Origin: Holophagaceae bacterium
GTDB taxonomy: Bacteria; Acidobacteriota; Holophagae; Holophagales; Holophagaceae
DNA: 37,002 nucleotides
Assembly (NCBI GenBank): GCA_003165415.1
Contig: PLUC01000184.1
Location: 1 to 37,002, forward strand
Direction of reading: 5' to 3'
Below are positions 17,372 to 26,316 of the stretch, piece by piece. Both the position numbers and the translations under genes were made by a program. The notes below the pieces were generated by a model. The model was not told where the DNA came from. It ran no database searches and saw only the letters and a list, made by a program, of their open reading frames with translations. Positions within the stretch are counted from its first letter, which is position 1, and each line of letters opens with the position of its first letter.

Positions 17372-17556
17372 ACTTTCTGGGTGTCGAGCACCGCCCGGAG
17401 TTGCTTGGCGAAATCGGACAAGGTGAAGGGTTTCCGGATCATTTCATGGACCTGCTTGGCGAGCGCGAAGCCATCCATTCCGGGCATCGTCACATCGCTC
17501 AGTACCAAGCTGATCGCGTGTCGGCTGGCGGTTTCTAGCTTCATCGTTTCGTCCAT
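17368..17556 (-). pseudogene. receiver-domain fragment with internal deletion
   Basis: A 62-residue frame whose ATG (17554-17556) overlaps the 3' end of the patatin gene. It contains a response-regulator phosphorylation site (LVLSDVTMPGMDGFALAKQV) joined directly to the far end of a receiver domain (IRKPFTLSDFAKQLRAVLD, with the conserved lysine). The first ~40 residues and about 30-35 central residues, including the usual threonine strand, are missing. It cannot fold as a normal receiver. It may be the remnant of a hybrid kinase or regulator gene removed by deletion next to the HD-GYP relic. Confidence 0.7.
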
Positions 17557-20231
17557 AAGTCAAAGGGGGAAGTACCGATCAGGACACTGATCTGGTGGTC
17601 GTGGATGGTGTTCCCGCCGCCCATCGGTTTCGTCTGGATCGCCCCACCCGCCAGTTCGACGTAGAAGCTTTTCAGGACGCCCCGAACCACGAGCCCCTCG
17701 CCCTTCAGGCGCTGGCCTGAGTCCATGTGGTGGCAGTCGGGTGCAAGCCAGCCGGCGTCGAACCTGGGCTCGCATTGGATCGCGGCGCCGAAGATGGTGG
17801 TCAGGGTGAAGGGGAGCCCGACCCGCAGGATGCCGAAATTGGGGGCCAGGTAGGACGCGCTTGGGGTGCCGATGAAAGAATCCGGTCCGCCGACGATGAA
17901 CCATTGCTCCTGCGGCGCATCCTGCTGAACGCCCCATTCCGTGTCCAGGTCGAGCCCAGGGGCGAACATCCTGTCGCCGCCCTTCCAGAGCCGGCGCAGC
18001 CGCAGGTAGCCGGTCGTATAGGCGGGTTCCGCGCCGGCGGAGAAGCCCCGGGTGCCCGTGGCGCGGACCATGGCTCCTTCCGTGGGGATGGTGTGGGCGT
18101 CCAGGGAGTCCCATTCCAGCGCCAGGCGGCCGTAGTGCGCATGGGTCCCGGCCTGGTCCAGCCCGCCCACCGTCACGGTGCCTTCCTCCTCGCCCGCTTC
18201 CACCTGAAGCAGCCCGCGTTCCTCCATTCCGATGCGGACCTGGGCCCGGGCCCAGAAACATTCCTGCCTGAGCTTGTCCACCGGGAGCCAGGAACGCACC
18301 TCGAACCATTGCTTCGACATGGAAGCCCCAACCCCCAGCTCCAGGCGGGGCAGCTCGCCGCAAGGGCCGAGCAGCTGCCCCTGGAGGATGCTCTGGAGAT
18401 TGTCGACCGCACCGAAGAAATGGAAACGCGATCCCGATCCAAGGACATTGTTGACATTGGCATCCAGGCCGAGAAACGGGCCCCAGGTGCTCTCGTAGCC
18501 AAAATGCGGGGCCAGCGAGACGCTGGGCGCCGGCAGGGGATCCAGGCAGAGCGTCAGAGCGCCGTCCTCCTGGCGGAGGTCGGGATTCAGGCTGTCCAGG
18601 CCAAGGTTGGTGTCGGCCTGGGTGAGCCGCTCCTCCAGGACATCCGTCCGGACCGGGCCCTGCCGGACATCGGCGAGGGCGCGCTCCAGGCTGACCTGGG
18701 TGGCGGGATCCTGGCTGTGGATGCGTTGGATGCGCGGCTCCCGCACGCGCAAGCGCAGGGTTCCGTCGCCGTCGAACCCGCTGCCCTGGACGTCCAGGAT
18801 CGGCGCCTGGTGCAGGATCGCATCCACCAGCAGGCTTTCGATGACCTGGCTCCAGGCGCCTTCCTTGAACCTCTGCCCGGGCCCCAGCCCGTACTGGTGG
18901 ATGATCCGGTGCTCCAGGTCCTGGCGGACATAGGCCGGCCAATCCGCCGGCAGGTCCAGCTCCAGCTTGGTGATCCGCGGCGCGGGGCGCAGCACGAGGA
19001 CGGCTGGCCCGCCGGCCTCAGCCGGAAGTCGCACTTCCGCGTCGGTGATCGGCAGGTCGCGATAGGCCCGGCGCAGGATGCGGTAGAGATCCCGGTAGGC
19101 CACGCCCGCTGGCGGCGCCAGCGGCGCCAGCCAGGCCTTGGCTTCGGGAACTCCGTCCGCCTCCAGTTCCAGGGCGGAAGCCGCTTGCTCACGGGCGCGG
19201 GGACCGTACAGCAGATCCTCCAGGGCCACCCGGCGGGCCTCGAAAGCCTCGTGCCCCTCCCGGACCAAGGCATCGACCTGGTGATGGAAATCGAATTCCT
19301 TCGCTGAACCGACATCCGGGCGGATGATGAGATCGGCATCGGCCGCGCTGCGCGCTTCGGTCTGGGCCATGGCCAGATCCAGGGAGGCGTCCAGAAGCCG
19401 GGCGAGATCGTTTTTCAGCGCGGAATCCCACGGCCGTCCGATGGCTACGCCGACCTGGACCAGGCCGGGGAACTCGCGGCGGGAGACCCGCACCGGCAGG
19501 TTCTCGAATGGCCCGCCGTCCACGTACTGGTGGCCCTCGATCTCCACCGGCTCGAAAATGCCGGGAATGCAGGTGCTCGCCATGACCACGCTGACCAGGG
19601 AACCCCGGCGGAACACCGTGCCGCGTCCTTCGGTCAGATCGCTGGCGACAACCCGCAAGGGCATGCGCAGCCGATCGAAATCCCCCCCGGACAGCCAGGA
19701 TGCCCGCTCCAGCATGGGCAGCAGGGACGCCCGCACCTTCCTGCTGGTCATCCGCCCCGGGACCAGGTCGGGTTTGCCGTTCCGGAACACCAGCTGGAAC
19801 GGGGCGGAGTGCGCGATCTGGTCCTCGGAAAGGGACAACCCGCGCTCCCGCTGACGGTCATCCAGCGCGAGCCCGAAGTCCCGGCTCTTGAAAAGCCTGG
19901 TGATGCCTTCGGCCGAAAACCCGGAAGCGTAGAGGCCGCCCATGAGGCTTCCGGCGGAGGTCCCGACGATGGCATCCACCGGCAGGTTCTCCTCCTCGAG
20001 ACCTTGGAACACCCCGAGATGGGCCAGCCCTTTGGCGCTCCCTCCGCGCAGGGCGAGGGCCAAGCCCTTCTGCCCTTCCAGCCGGTACTCCGGGCGGAAC
20101 CGGAACTGGTAATCCGGATCGCGTTTCTGCAGGCGCAGCACGCCCGCGGCACCGGTGACCGCCTGCCCTTGCAGCGAGAGCCCGGCGAAAAGGGCGATGG
20201 GGAAGATCAGGGATCGCCAGTAAGGTCGCAT
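17541..20231 (-). CDS. patatin-like phospholipase with outer-membrane barrel (type Vd secretion, PlpD-like)
   Basis: An 896-residue exported protein. A signal peptide (LIFPIALFAGLSLQGQA) leads to a patatin lipase domain (about 55-330) with nucleophile S92 in GTSAG and the catalytic aspartate D238 in DGG. The oxyanion loop is RGGSAKG, a variant of the usual GGGxRG. A middle region (about 400-560) resembles POTRA-type folds. The C-terminal ~330 residues form a predicted Omp85-like barrel (LAPHFGYESTWGPFLGLDAN; RATGTRGFSAGAEPAYTTGY). This layout matches type Vd autotransporters such as Pseudomonas PlpD, in which the barrel delivers the lipase to or through the outer membrane. The protein ends DLWTKR rather than in an aromatic residue. 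It starts 17 bases after the HD-GYP gene, so probably the same transcript. Confidence 0.87.
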   Translation of the reverse strand: MRPYWRSLIFPIALFAGLSLQGQAVTGAAGVLRLQKRDPDYQFRFRPEYRLEGQKGLALALRGGSAKGLAHLGVFQGLEEENLPVDAIVGTSAGSLMGGLYASGFSAEGITRLFKSRDFGLALDDRQRERGLSLSEDQIAHSAPFQLVFRNGKPDLVPGRMTSRKVRASLLPMLERASWLSGGDFDRLRMPLRVVASDLTEGRGTVFRRGSLVSVVMASTCIPGIFEPVEIEGHQYVDGGPFENLPVRVSRREFPGLVQVGVAIGRPWDSALKNDLARLLDASLDLAMAQTEARSAADADLIIRPDVGSAKEFDFHHQVDALVREGHEAFEARRVALEDLLYGPRAREQAASALELEADGVPEAKAWLAPLAPPAGVAYRDLYRILRRAYRDLPITDAEVRLPAEAGGPAVLVLRPAPRITKLELDLPADWPAYVRQDLEHRIIHQYGLGPGQRFKEGAWSQVIESLLVDAILHQAPILDVQGSGFDGDGTLRLRVREPRIQRIHSQDPATQVSLERALADVRQGPVRTDVLEERLTQADTNLGLDSLNPDLRQEDGALTLCLDPLPAPSVSLAPHFGYESTWGPFLGLDANVNNVLGSGSRFHFFGAVDNLQSILQGQLLGPCGELPRLELGVGASMSKQWFEVRSWLPVDKLRQECFWARAQVRIGMEERGLLQVEAGEEEGTVTVGGLDQAGTHAHYGRLALEWDSLDAHTIPTEGAMVRATGTRGFSAGAEPAYTTGYLRLRRLWKGGDRMFAPGLDLDTEWGVQQDAPQEQWFIVGGPDSFIGTPSASYLAPNFGILRVGLPFTLTTIFGAAIQCEPRFDAGWLAPDCHHMDSGQRLKGEGLVVRGVLKSFYVELAGGAIQTKPMGGGNTIHDHQISVLIGTSPFDLWTKR

Positions 20232-20248
20232 GGTGCCACGCTCCCCTT

Positions 20249-21166
20249 TCAGTTGAACGACGCAGGGCTCATCGGCCCCGCGTCGTACAGGACCTGGCGA
20301 TGACGTTCCACCAGCTCCGTCAATAGGTCCTGCAGCTCGGCTTCGGTGGCGAGGTGGGTCGCAGCGTAGGCATCCCGGGCGATCCGGCAGAAGGCGGCCA
20401 CGATGTCAGGGTCGAACTGGCTGCCGGCCGCCCCTTGGATGACCGCCAAAGATTCCGCCAGCGACAGCGGCCTTTTGTAGGGACGTTCGCTCGTCAAGGC
20501 GTCGAACACATCGACGATGGCGAACAGCCTGGCTTCCAGAGGGATGGCGGTGCCCGTCAAACCCCGGGGATAGCCCCCTCCATCAAACCGCTCATGGTGG
20601 CCTTCGATGACGCCCCGGGCCAGCTGCAACCACTTCGAAGAACCGATGATCTTCAGACCCAGAGCCACATGGGTGCGCATCGAGGCCATTTCCTCCTCGG
20701 TCAGGGGCCCGGGCTTGAGGAGAATCGCATCCGAGATCCCGATCTTCCCCACGTCATGAAGGAACGCCCCCAGCAGCAACGCGCGCATGTCAAGGCGCGG
20801 ATCGCCCCAGGCCTCGGCCAGGCGGAAGGCGTACAGGGTGACCCGGAAGTTGTGCTCTCCCGTTCCGGAATCCCGCTGGGCGATCGCCGCCCCCATGACC
20901 GAGGCCAGTTCGAGGTTGCCGGTCACGACGTCGTCGGCGAACCGGAAGACCCGCCGGTAGAGGTTCACCAGAAGGGGATACAGGAATGCGGCGGTCGCCA
21001 GGCCTGAGGCCAGGGCGATCAGCGTCACCCGGCGGCCTACCCGCGGCCCCTGCAGTGCGCTGATTCTGCCGGTCGCGACCAGGTGCCCGCCGAGGGCGAC
21101 CAAGGCCGCGAGCAGACAACAGGCGATCAGAAGCCGCCACAGGAAGGCTTGATGATAGTGATTCAT
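20249..21166 (-). CDS. membrane-bound HD-GYP phosphodiesterase
   Basis: 305 residues with two N-terminal membrane helices (LLIACCLLAALVALGGHLV; TLIALASGLATAAFLYPLLV) and a cytoplasmic HD-GYP domain from about residue 85. Metal and catalytic residues are in place: H137-D138 in FLHDVGKIGI, then H190-H191 in EGHHERFDGGGYPRG, and the VDVFDALTSERPYK signature. The family hydrolyses c-di-GMP (some act on cGAMP). The region between the helices is too short for a periplasmic sensor domain. It starts one base after the TetR stop, and patatin follows after 17 bases. Placed in an efflux operon it may tie pump induction to lowered c-di-GMP, counteracting the cyclase at 158-994; that is inference. Confidence 0.9.
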   Translation of the reverse strand: MNHYHQAFLWRLLIACCLLAALVALGGHLVATGRISALQGPRVGRRVTLIALASGLATAAFLYPLLVNLYRRVFRFADDVVTGNLELASVMGAAIAQRDSGTGEHNFRVTLYAFRLAEAWGDPRLDMRALLLGAFLHDVGKIGISDAILLKPGPLTEEEMASMRTHVALGLKIIGSSKWLQLARGVIEGHHERFDGGGYPRGLTGTAIPLEARLFAIVDVFDALTSERPYKRPLSLAESLAVIQGAAGSQFDPDIVAAFCRIARDAYAATHLATEAELQDLLTELVERHRQVLYDAGPMSPASFN

Positions 21167-21167
21167 T

Positions 21168-21899
21168 TCATTCTTCCGGTGGAAAGGCGGACTGGGAGGG
21201 CCCCAGGCCCCGCAGAACGAAGTCCGTCAGGTGGTCGGCGAGGGATGCCAGGCTGGCCTCGGCGAACCCCGCTTTGCCGAAACTGGGCACCACACCCTTG
21301 TAGGTCAAGAAGAACAGGAGCTGGCCGTAGATGCCCATGCCGATGGCGAGGGCGGACCGGGCATCGAGGTCAGGACGGATGGCCTGGATGCAGTGGTTCA
21401 TGTAGTTGGCATGGGGGCGGGCGGCAGCCAGCACCAGGGTTTCCGTTTCCGGAACGGGAGCGGCCAGTTCCCGCAGGAAGAGCTTGATCAGGGCAAGGGT
21501 GAAGGCACCTTCTCCATCAGCGGGCGGGGGCGCCGGAAGGGTGAAGTGCAGGAAGGTCCGGATGGTCTCCCGGAGCGCGGCTTCGGCTCTCGGCCGGGTG
21601 TCAGGCTCCTCTTCGCCGGGAAGAGCTGGAAAGGAATCCACCAGAGATTCAACCTGGCGGCAGGCCAGGCTTACGGCCGCCTGGTGGATCCCTTCCTTCC
21701 CACCGAAGTGGTAGGAGATCAACGAACTGTTTTGGCCGGCCGCGCCGGCGATTTCCCGGATCCCCACGCCCTCGTGACCCTTCTTGGCAAACAGGAGGAT
21801 GGCGGCTTTGAGCAGCCGGGATTTCGCCTCACCCTCGCCCGCGGCAGTGCCCGGGATTCCAATCCCTTCTATTCCGGCGGTGTTGCTGACAGTGATCAT
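21168..21899 (-). CDS. TetR/AcrR-family repressor
   Basis: 243 residues from the ATG at 21899 (GAGGCGGAAATCC precedes it). The N-terminal DNA-binding domain is clear: SRLLKAAILLFAKKGHEGVG, IREIAGAAGQNSSLISYHF and GGKEGIHQAA, followed by a helical ligand domain with hydrophobic C-terminal helices (ALAIGMGIYGQLLFFLTYKG). The second-domain style resembles the CecR/DUF1956 type, often found beside RND or ABC efflux genes. It starts 11 bases after the stop of the RND-channel fusion and is followed after one base by HD-GYP, so it is inside the operon and may autoregulate it in response to a pump substrate. Confidence 0.88.
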   Translation of the reverse strand: MITVSNTAGIEGIGIPGTAAGEGEAKSRLLKAAILLFAKKGHEGVGIREIAGAAGQNSSLISYHFGGKEGIHQAAVSLACRQVESLVDSFPALPGEEEPDTRPRAEAALRETIRTFLHFTLPAPPPADGEGAFTLALIKLFLRELAAPVPETETLVLAAARPHANYMNHCIQAIRPDLDARSALAIGMGIYGQLLFFLTYKGVVPSFGKAGFAEASLASLADHLTDFVLRGLGPSQSAFPPEE

Positions 21900-21910
21900 G
21901 GATTTCCGCC

Positions 21911-24900
21911 TCAATGTCGGCCGAGCAGCTGATCAAGCTCGGCATAGGCCAGGTCAAGTCCCAGGCGGGCCGCGAGGAGGTCGGCCTGGGCCAACTTGGC
22001 GGTGGCTTGGGCTCCGGCTTGCTTCGCCTCGGAAATCGTGCCGGCCCGCAGCTGGTTTTCCGCCAGGCGCGCCTCCTCGGTCCTCAGTGCGCAGGCTTCT
22101 TCCGCGGCCTCGGCCTCGAGCCTGCAGGTCTCCACCTTGCGCATGAGCCTGCCTAGGTCGATCTCCACCCGCTGGCGGAGCCGGTGCTGGTTTTCCGAAG
22201 CCTGGTTCACCAGCGCTGAGCGCACGCTGACGACGTTTCTCTTGCGGCCCCCGTCGAAGATCTTCCAGGTCAGGGTGAGGCCGACCGTGGTGCTGTTCTG
22301 AGGAATGAAGGGAACTCCCTCCTCGTGGGTCTGGGCCGCGAAAGCGCTGACCTCCGGGATGAAGTCCGCCTTGGCCGCGCGCAGGGCGCTCCGGCTCTTT
22401 TCCGTGGTGGCGGCGGCCGAGGCCAGCTCCGGGTTTTCCTTCACGGCAACCTCCAGCAGCGCCTCCTGCGGGGCCAAGGGCATCGTGCGCGGGACGAAAG
22501 GAACCAGGTCCAGCGGCGTGCCCTGGGGAGTGTCGGTCAGGTCATCGAGTTCCGAGGTCAGGTCGGCCAGGGAAGCCTCGGCGGCGAGGCGCTTATGCCG
22601 ATTCTGGAGCAGCAGGGCGCGGCTGCCGGTCTGGACCACACCCAGGGCGTTGCCGGCCTTGACGGCCCGCTGGGCATCCTGGTCCTGGGCCTCGGCCGCC
22701 TGCACCCCGGCCTCGGAGGCTTCCATCTGGGCCTTGGCGATGAGCAGGCCGGCATAGACCTGGCGCGTCTTGTAGGCGATTTCCGCCTCCATTTTGCGCA
22801 GTTCCGCTTCCGCGGCCCGTTCCTCGGCGGAGGCCACCTCGTTGCCATGGTGGATCTTGGCCAGCTGGGAGAGCGGCTGGCTGACGGTCAGGCTCTGCAG
22901 GTAGAAGTCCTTCTTGCCCTGAGTGGTGTTCACATCCTGGCTCGGGAAGGGGCCCAGGCCGGGAACGATGCCCAGGGTTCCCGCCGGGATCTTGACGGTG
23001 GGGGACTCATTGCGATGGGTCAGGGCCGCGTCGGCTTCCAGCTGGGGAAAATAGTCGGCGCGAGCCACCCGGTGCCTGGCGCGGGCTTCCTCTACCTTGG
23101 CCCGGGCGATGCGGATGCCGGAGCTGTGCTGCACTGCGCTGGTCACGGCTTCTTCCAGGGTCATGGACCGCGGCGCCTCGGCCGCGCGCAGGGACGGGGC
23201 GGCCGCCAGGATGGCCAGGAGGGCCAGGACGGCGCCGGCGCCGGAGGTGCGGTTGCGCCCGCGGAAGACCAGGACGTAGATCACCGGGACCACCAGGAGC
23301 GTGAAGAACATCGAGAACACCAGACCCACCGCAAGGACGCTGGCGAGGGGGCTCCAGAGCTTCGAGCCCGACAGGATCATGGGCGTGACGCCCACGGCCG
23401 CGGCCATGGTGGTGAGGAAGATGGGACGGAGCCTGCGTTCGCCGGCCTGGCGCGCGGCGTCCTCCAGAGTGTTCCCCTCCCTCAGCTTCTCCTTGATGTA
23501 GTCGACGAGGATGATGGCATTGCGCACCACGATTCCGCAGAGGCTGATCATGCCCATGAAGGCGGTGAAGCCGAAGGAATTGCGGGTTATCAGCAGGCCC
23601 ACCACAACGCCCAGCAGCGACAGGGGAATGGAGGACATGACCACGAGGGGCTCAGTGAGGTTGCGGAACTGGAGCATGAGGATCAGGAAGATGGCGAGGA
23701 GACTGATGGAGAGCGCGACGACCATCTCGGGCAAGGTTTCGGCTTCATTGGCATGTTCCCCGCCCAGCTCGAACCGGAAGCCCGGCGGCAAGGGCAGCGC
23801 CTGGATCCTGGGCAGGACGTCCTTGAGGATCGCCGAGCCATAGACGCCGGGTGCGGGATAGGCGCGCACGGTGAGGGTCGGGACGCCGTTGCGACGGACG
23901 ATGCGGCTGGTCTGCCAGGCAGGCGCCATATTGGCGATGGCGCGGAGCGGGACACGGCCTTCCCCGACCGTGGAGTCCACGTAGGTGTCGCGGACATGGT
24001 CGAAGCTGGACCGATGCTCGGGATCGAGCCGAAGCACGATGTCGACGGCCCGGTCCCCCTCCCAGAAGGTGCTGATGGGGGCGCCGTCGAAGCCGCCGTT
24101 GAGCAGCTGCGAGACGCCTGCATGGGTCATGCCGAGCCGGTTGGCCAGCTCCGCGTTGATGTTGATGTCCGCCATCGGGCTGTCGTTGCGGTAATCGGTG
24201 TGCACGAAGCGTGCGCGGGAATCGGCCCGTAACAGGTCACCGACCTGCCCGCCAATGGCCTTGAGCTGGGTGATGTCGTCCCCGGAAACCCGGATCTCAA
24301 TCGGGGCTTCCATGGTGGCCCCCTGCTGCAGTTCCTGGACCAGGACCATGGCCTCCGGCGCCAGCCGCATGAGGCGGGTCTGAAGGTCGGCCACCAGTGC
24401 GGTGGTCGCCTTGACGCTGGTGGTATTGACGATGAATTGCGCGTAGGCCGAATCCGGCTGCTGGGGGTTTACGTTGTAGTAGAAGCGCGGAGAACTCTGC
24501 CCCACGAAACTGGCGAAGTGCTCGACCGTCTTGTCCGACCGGAGCTCATGTTCGATGCGTTTGACCACGGTGTCGGTGGCCTCGATGCGGCTGCCCTGGG
24601 GCATCCAGACATCGACCACGAACTGGTTCCGTTCGGCGTTGGGAAAGAACTGCTGGGGCACGTAGCGGAAGGCCCATGCGCCGGCCACGGTGCCGATAAC
24701 GCCCAGCCCCACGGCCAGAGCCGGTTTGGCCATGAAGAGACGTATGCCTTTCCGGTACGCCGCCTGGAGGGCGTCCAGGGGGCTGAATTTCTTGGCGCCT
24801 CCGGTGGGTTCCGCTACGTGGTCATGCAGCCCTTTCATGATGAAAGTGCGGCAAAGCAGCGGGGTCAGGAAGATCGCCACCAGGAAGGACACTGACAGGG

Positions 24901-26314
24901 CGACGGCCACGGTGATGGGCAGGGCCAGGATGAATTCCCCCGAGCTGCCGGAGATGATGATCAAGGGCAGGAAGGAGGCGATGATGGTGAGGGTGGCCGT
25001 CAGGACCGGGACCAGGACTTCCGAAGGGGCCTTCCAGGCCGCCTCCAGGCGCGGGACCTTGTGGTCCAGGAGTTCCACGTAGTTGTCGGCGATGACGATG
25101 GCGTCGTCCACCACGATTCCCAGGACCAGGATCAAGGCCGCGATGGACACCTGATGGAGCTGGATCCCGATGGCGTTCATCACCCCGAGGGTGGTCAGCA
25201 TCGTGGTGGGGATGGCCAGGGCCGCGATGATGGCGACCCGCATTGGCAGGAGCAGGATGGTCACCAGGATGACGCAGCCGATGGCGATGAGGAACTCGTG
25301 CCCCATGCCGGCGATGCGCTCCTCGACAACCTTGGGCTGGTTGGCGATGTAATCCATGTGCAGGTCCGGCGGAAGCAGGGGCCGCAGCCGTTCCAGGGCC
25401 TTGGACACCTTCTCCCCCATAACGACGATGTTGTTGCCCTTCTGCATTTCCACCGATATCAGCAAGGCCGGTTTGCCGTCGTAGCGGGTCATGAAGGTGG
25501 GGTCCTGGTAGCGGCGTTCGACCTGCGCCAGGTCGCCGATGTAGGTCGGCTGGCCCGCGGGCGAGAGCCCGACCATGGTCTTCCGGATCTCTTCCTCGGT
25601 ATTGAAGAGCCCCGTGGTGTGCAGGGGGACCTGCTCCGCGTCGGTGCGCAGGCTGCCCGCGCTCTGGACCACGTTCCGTTCGCCGAGGGCCCCGGCCACC
25701 TTCCGTGGATCGGTGAAGTACTGGCTCATGCGCTCCATGCTGCTGGTCACCCAGATCTGCTCGGTCTGGTTGCCGTAGACAGCGATCTTGCCCACTTCCG
25801 GCACGGTGCGCAGGGTGTCCTTGATCGTGTCCACGTAGTCCTGCAGCTCGCGGTAACCGTAGCGGTCGCCGCTCACCGCCACCAGCATGGCCACCGTGTC
25901 GCCAAAGTCGGAATCCACCACCGGGCCCTGCACCTGGGGCGGCAGTTCCGTCGCCTTCACCAGGAGCATCTCATTGCGGAGCTTGGCCCAGAAGACATCG
26001 GGGTTCTTGACGTTGTTCTCCAGTTCGACGTTGATGACCACCAGGCCCGGGCGGCTGGTGGAGTAGGTCTTGTTCTTGCGCACCTCCTGGAACTTGAAGA
26101 TGTGGGCTTCCAGGGTCTTGGTGACCTGCTTCTCCACCTGTTCGGAGGTGGCCCCGGGATAGGCCGCGGCGACGATGCCGGTGCGGATGGTGATGGCAGG
26201 GTCCTCGGTGCGGGGCATGCCCATGAGGGCCTTCAATCCCACCAGGACCGTCATGATGGCGATGATGGCCGTCAGGGTGGGATACCGCAGACAGGCCTTG
26301 ATGAGTCCGTTCAT
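21911..26314 (-). CDS. RND efflux permease fused in frame to a TolC-type outer-membrane channel
   Basis: One 1467-residue frame. Residues 1 to about 1020 are a full RND (HAE1-type) permease: first helix TLTAIIAIMTVLVGL, porter domains, proton-relay aspartates D403-D404 in LVLGIVVDDAIVIADNY, and last helices ending VVPVIYVLVF. A basic stretch (RGRNRTSG, 1018-1025), a hydrophobic run (AGAVLALLAILAAAPS) and a signal-peptidase-like site LRA/AEA (1042-1047) follow. From 1045 on there is a complete outer-membrane factor of about 423 residues (MTLEEAVTSAVQHSSGIRIA; TWKIFDGGRKRN; final AYAELDQLLGRH). No ATG or TTG lies between the last RND helix and the hydrophobic run; only in-frame GTG codons near 1008-1011, with poor ribosome sites, could start the channel separately. 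The adaptor gene ends two bases before its ATG (GAGAGGAAATAGAC upstream). Permease and channel are normally separate genes. Confidence 0.88.
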   Translation of the reverse strand: MNGLIKACLRYPTLTAIIAIMTVLVGLKALMGMPRTEDPAITIRTGIVAAAYPGATSEQVEKQVTKTLEAHIFKFQEVRKNKTYSTSRPGLVVINVELENNVKNPDVFWAKLRNEMLLVKATELPPQVQGPVVDSDFGDTVAMLVAVSGDRYGYRELQDYVDTIKDTLRTVPEVGKIAVYGNQTEQIWVTSSMERMSQYFTDPRKVAGALGERNVVQSAGSLRTDAEQVPLHTTGLFNTEEEIRKTMVGLSPAGQPTYIGDLAQVERRYQDPTFMTRYDGKPALLISVEMQKGNNIVVMGEKVSKALERLRPLLPPDLHMDYIANQPKVVEERIAGMGHEFLIAIGCVILVTILLLPMRVAIIAALAIPTTMLTTLGVMNAIGIQLHQVSIAALILVLGIVVDDAIVIADNYVELLDHKVPRLEAAWKAPSEVLVPVLTATLTIIASFLPLIIISGSSGEFILALPITVAVALSVSFLVAIFLTPLLCRTFIMKGLHDHVAEPTGGAKKFSPLDALQAAYRKGIRLFMAKPALAVGLGVIGTVAGAWAFRYVPQQFFPNAERNQFVVDVWMPQGSRIEATDTVVKRIEHELRSDKTVEHFASFVGQSSPRFYYNVNPQQPDSAYAQFIVNTTSVKATTALVADLQTRLMRLAPEAMVLVQELQQGATMEAPIEIRVSGDDITQLKAIGGQVGDLLRADSRARFVHTDYRNDSPMADININAELANRLGMTHAGVSQLLNGGFDGAPISTFWEGDRAVDIVLRLDPEHRSSFDHVRDTYVDSTVGEGRVPLRAIANMAPAWQTSRIVRRNGVPTLTVRAYPAPGVYGSAILKDVLPRIQALPLPPGFRFELGGEHANEAETLPEMVVALSISLLAIFLILMLQFRNLTEPLVVMSSIPLSLLGVVVGLLITRNSFGFTAFMGMISLCGIVVRNAIILVDYIKEKLREGNTLEDAARQAGERRLRPIFLTTMAAAVGVTPMILSGSKLWSPLASVLAVGLVFSMFFTLLVVPVIYVLVFRGRNRTSGAGAVLALLAILAAAPSLRAAEAPRSMTLEEAVTSAVQHSSGIRIARAKVEEARARHRVARADYFPQLEADAALTHRNESPTVKIPAGTLGIVPGLGPFPSQDVNTTQGKKDFYLQSLTVSQPLSQLAKIHHGNEVASAEERAAEAELRKMEAEIAYKTRQVYAGLLIAKAQMEASEAGVQAAEAQDQDAQRAVKAGNALGVVQTGSRALLLQNRHKRLAAEASLADLTSELDDLTDTPQGTPLDLVPFVPRTMPLAPQEALLEVAVKENPELASAAATTEKSRSALRAAKADFIPEVSAFAAQTHEEGVPFIPQNSTTVGLTLTWKIFDGGRKRNVVSVRSALVNQASENQHRLRQRVEIDLGRLMRKVETCRLEAEAAEEACALRTEEARLAENQLRAGTISEAKQAGAQATAKLAQADLLAARLGLDLAYAELDQLLGRH

Positions 26315-26316
26315 GT

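Noticed and set aside
17727-19307. A 526-codon plus-strand frame over the patatin gene
   Set aside because: Shadow of a clear patatin-barrel protein on the minus strand.
22325-24232. A 635-codon plus-strand frame
   Set aside because: Antisense to the RND-channel fusion, low-complexity composition (G, H, D, Q), no start signals; shadow.
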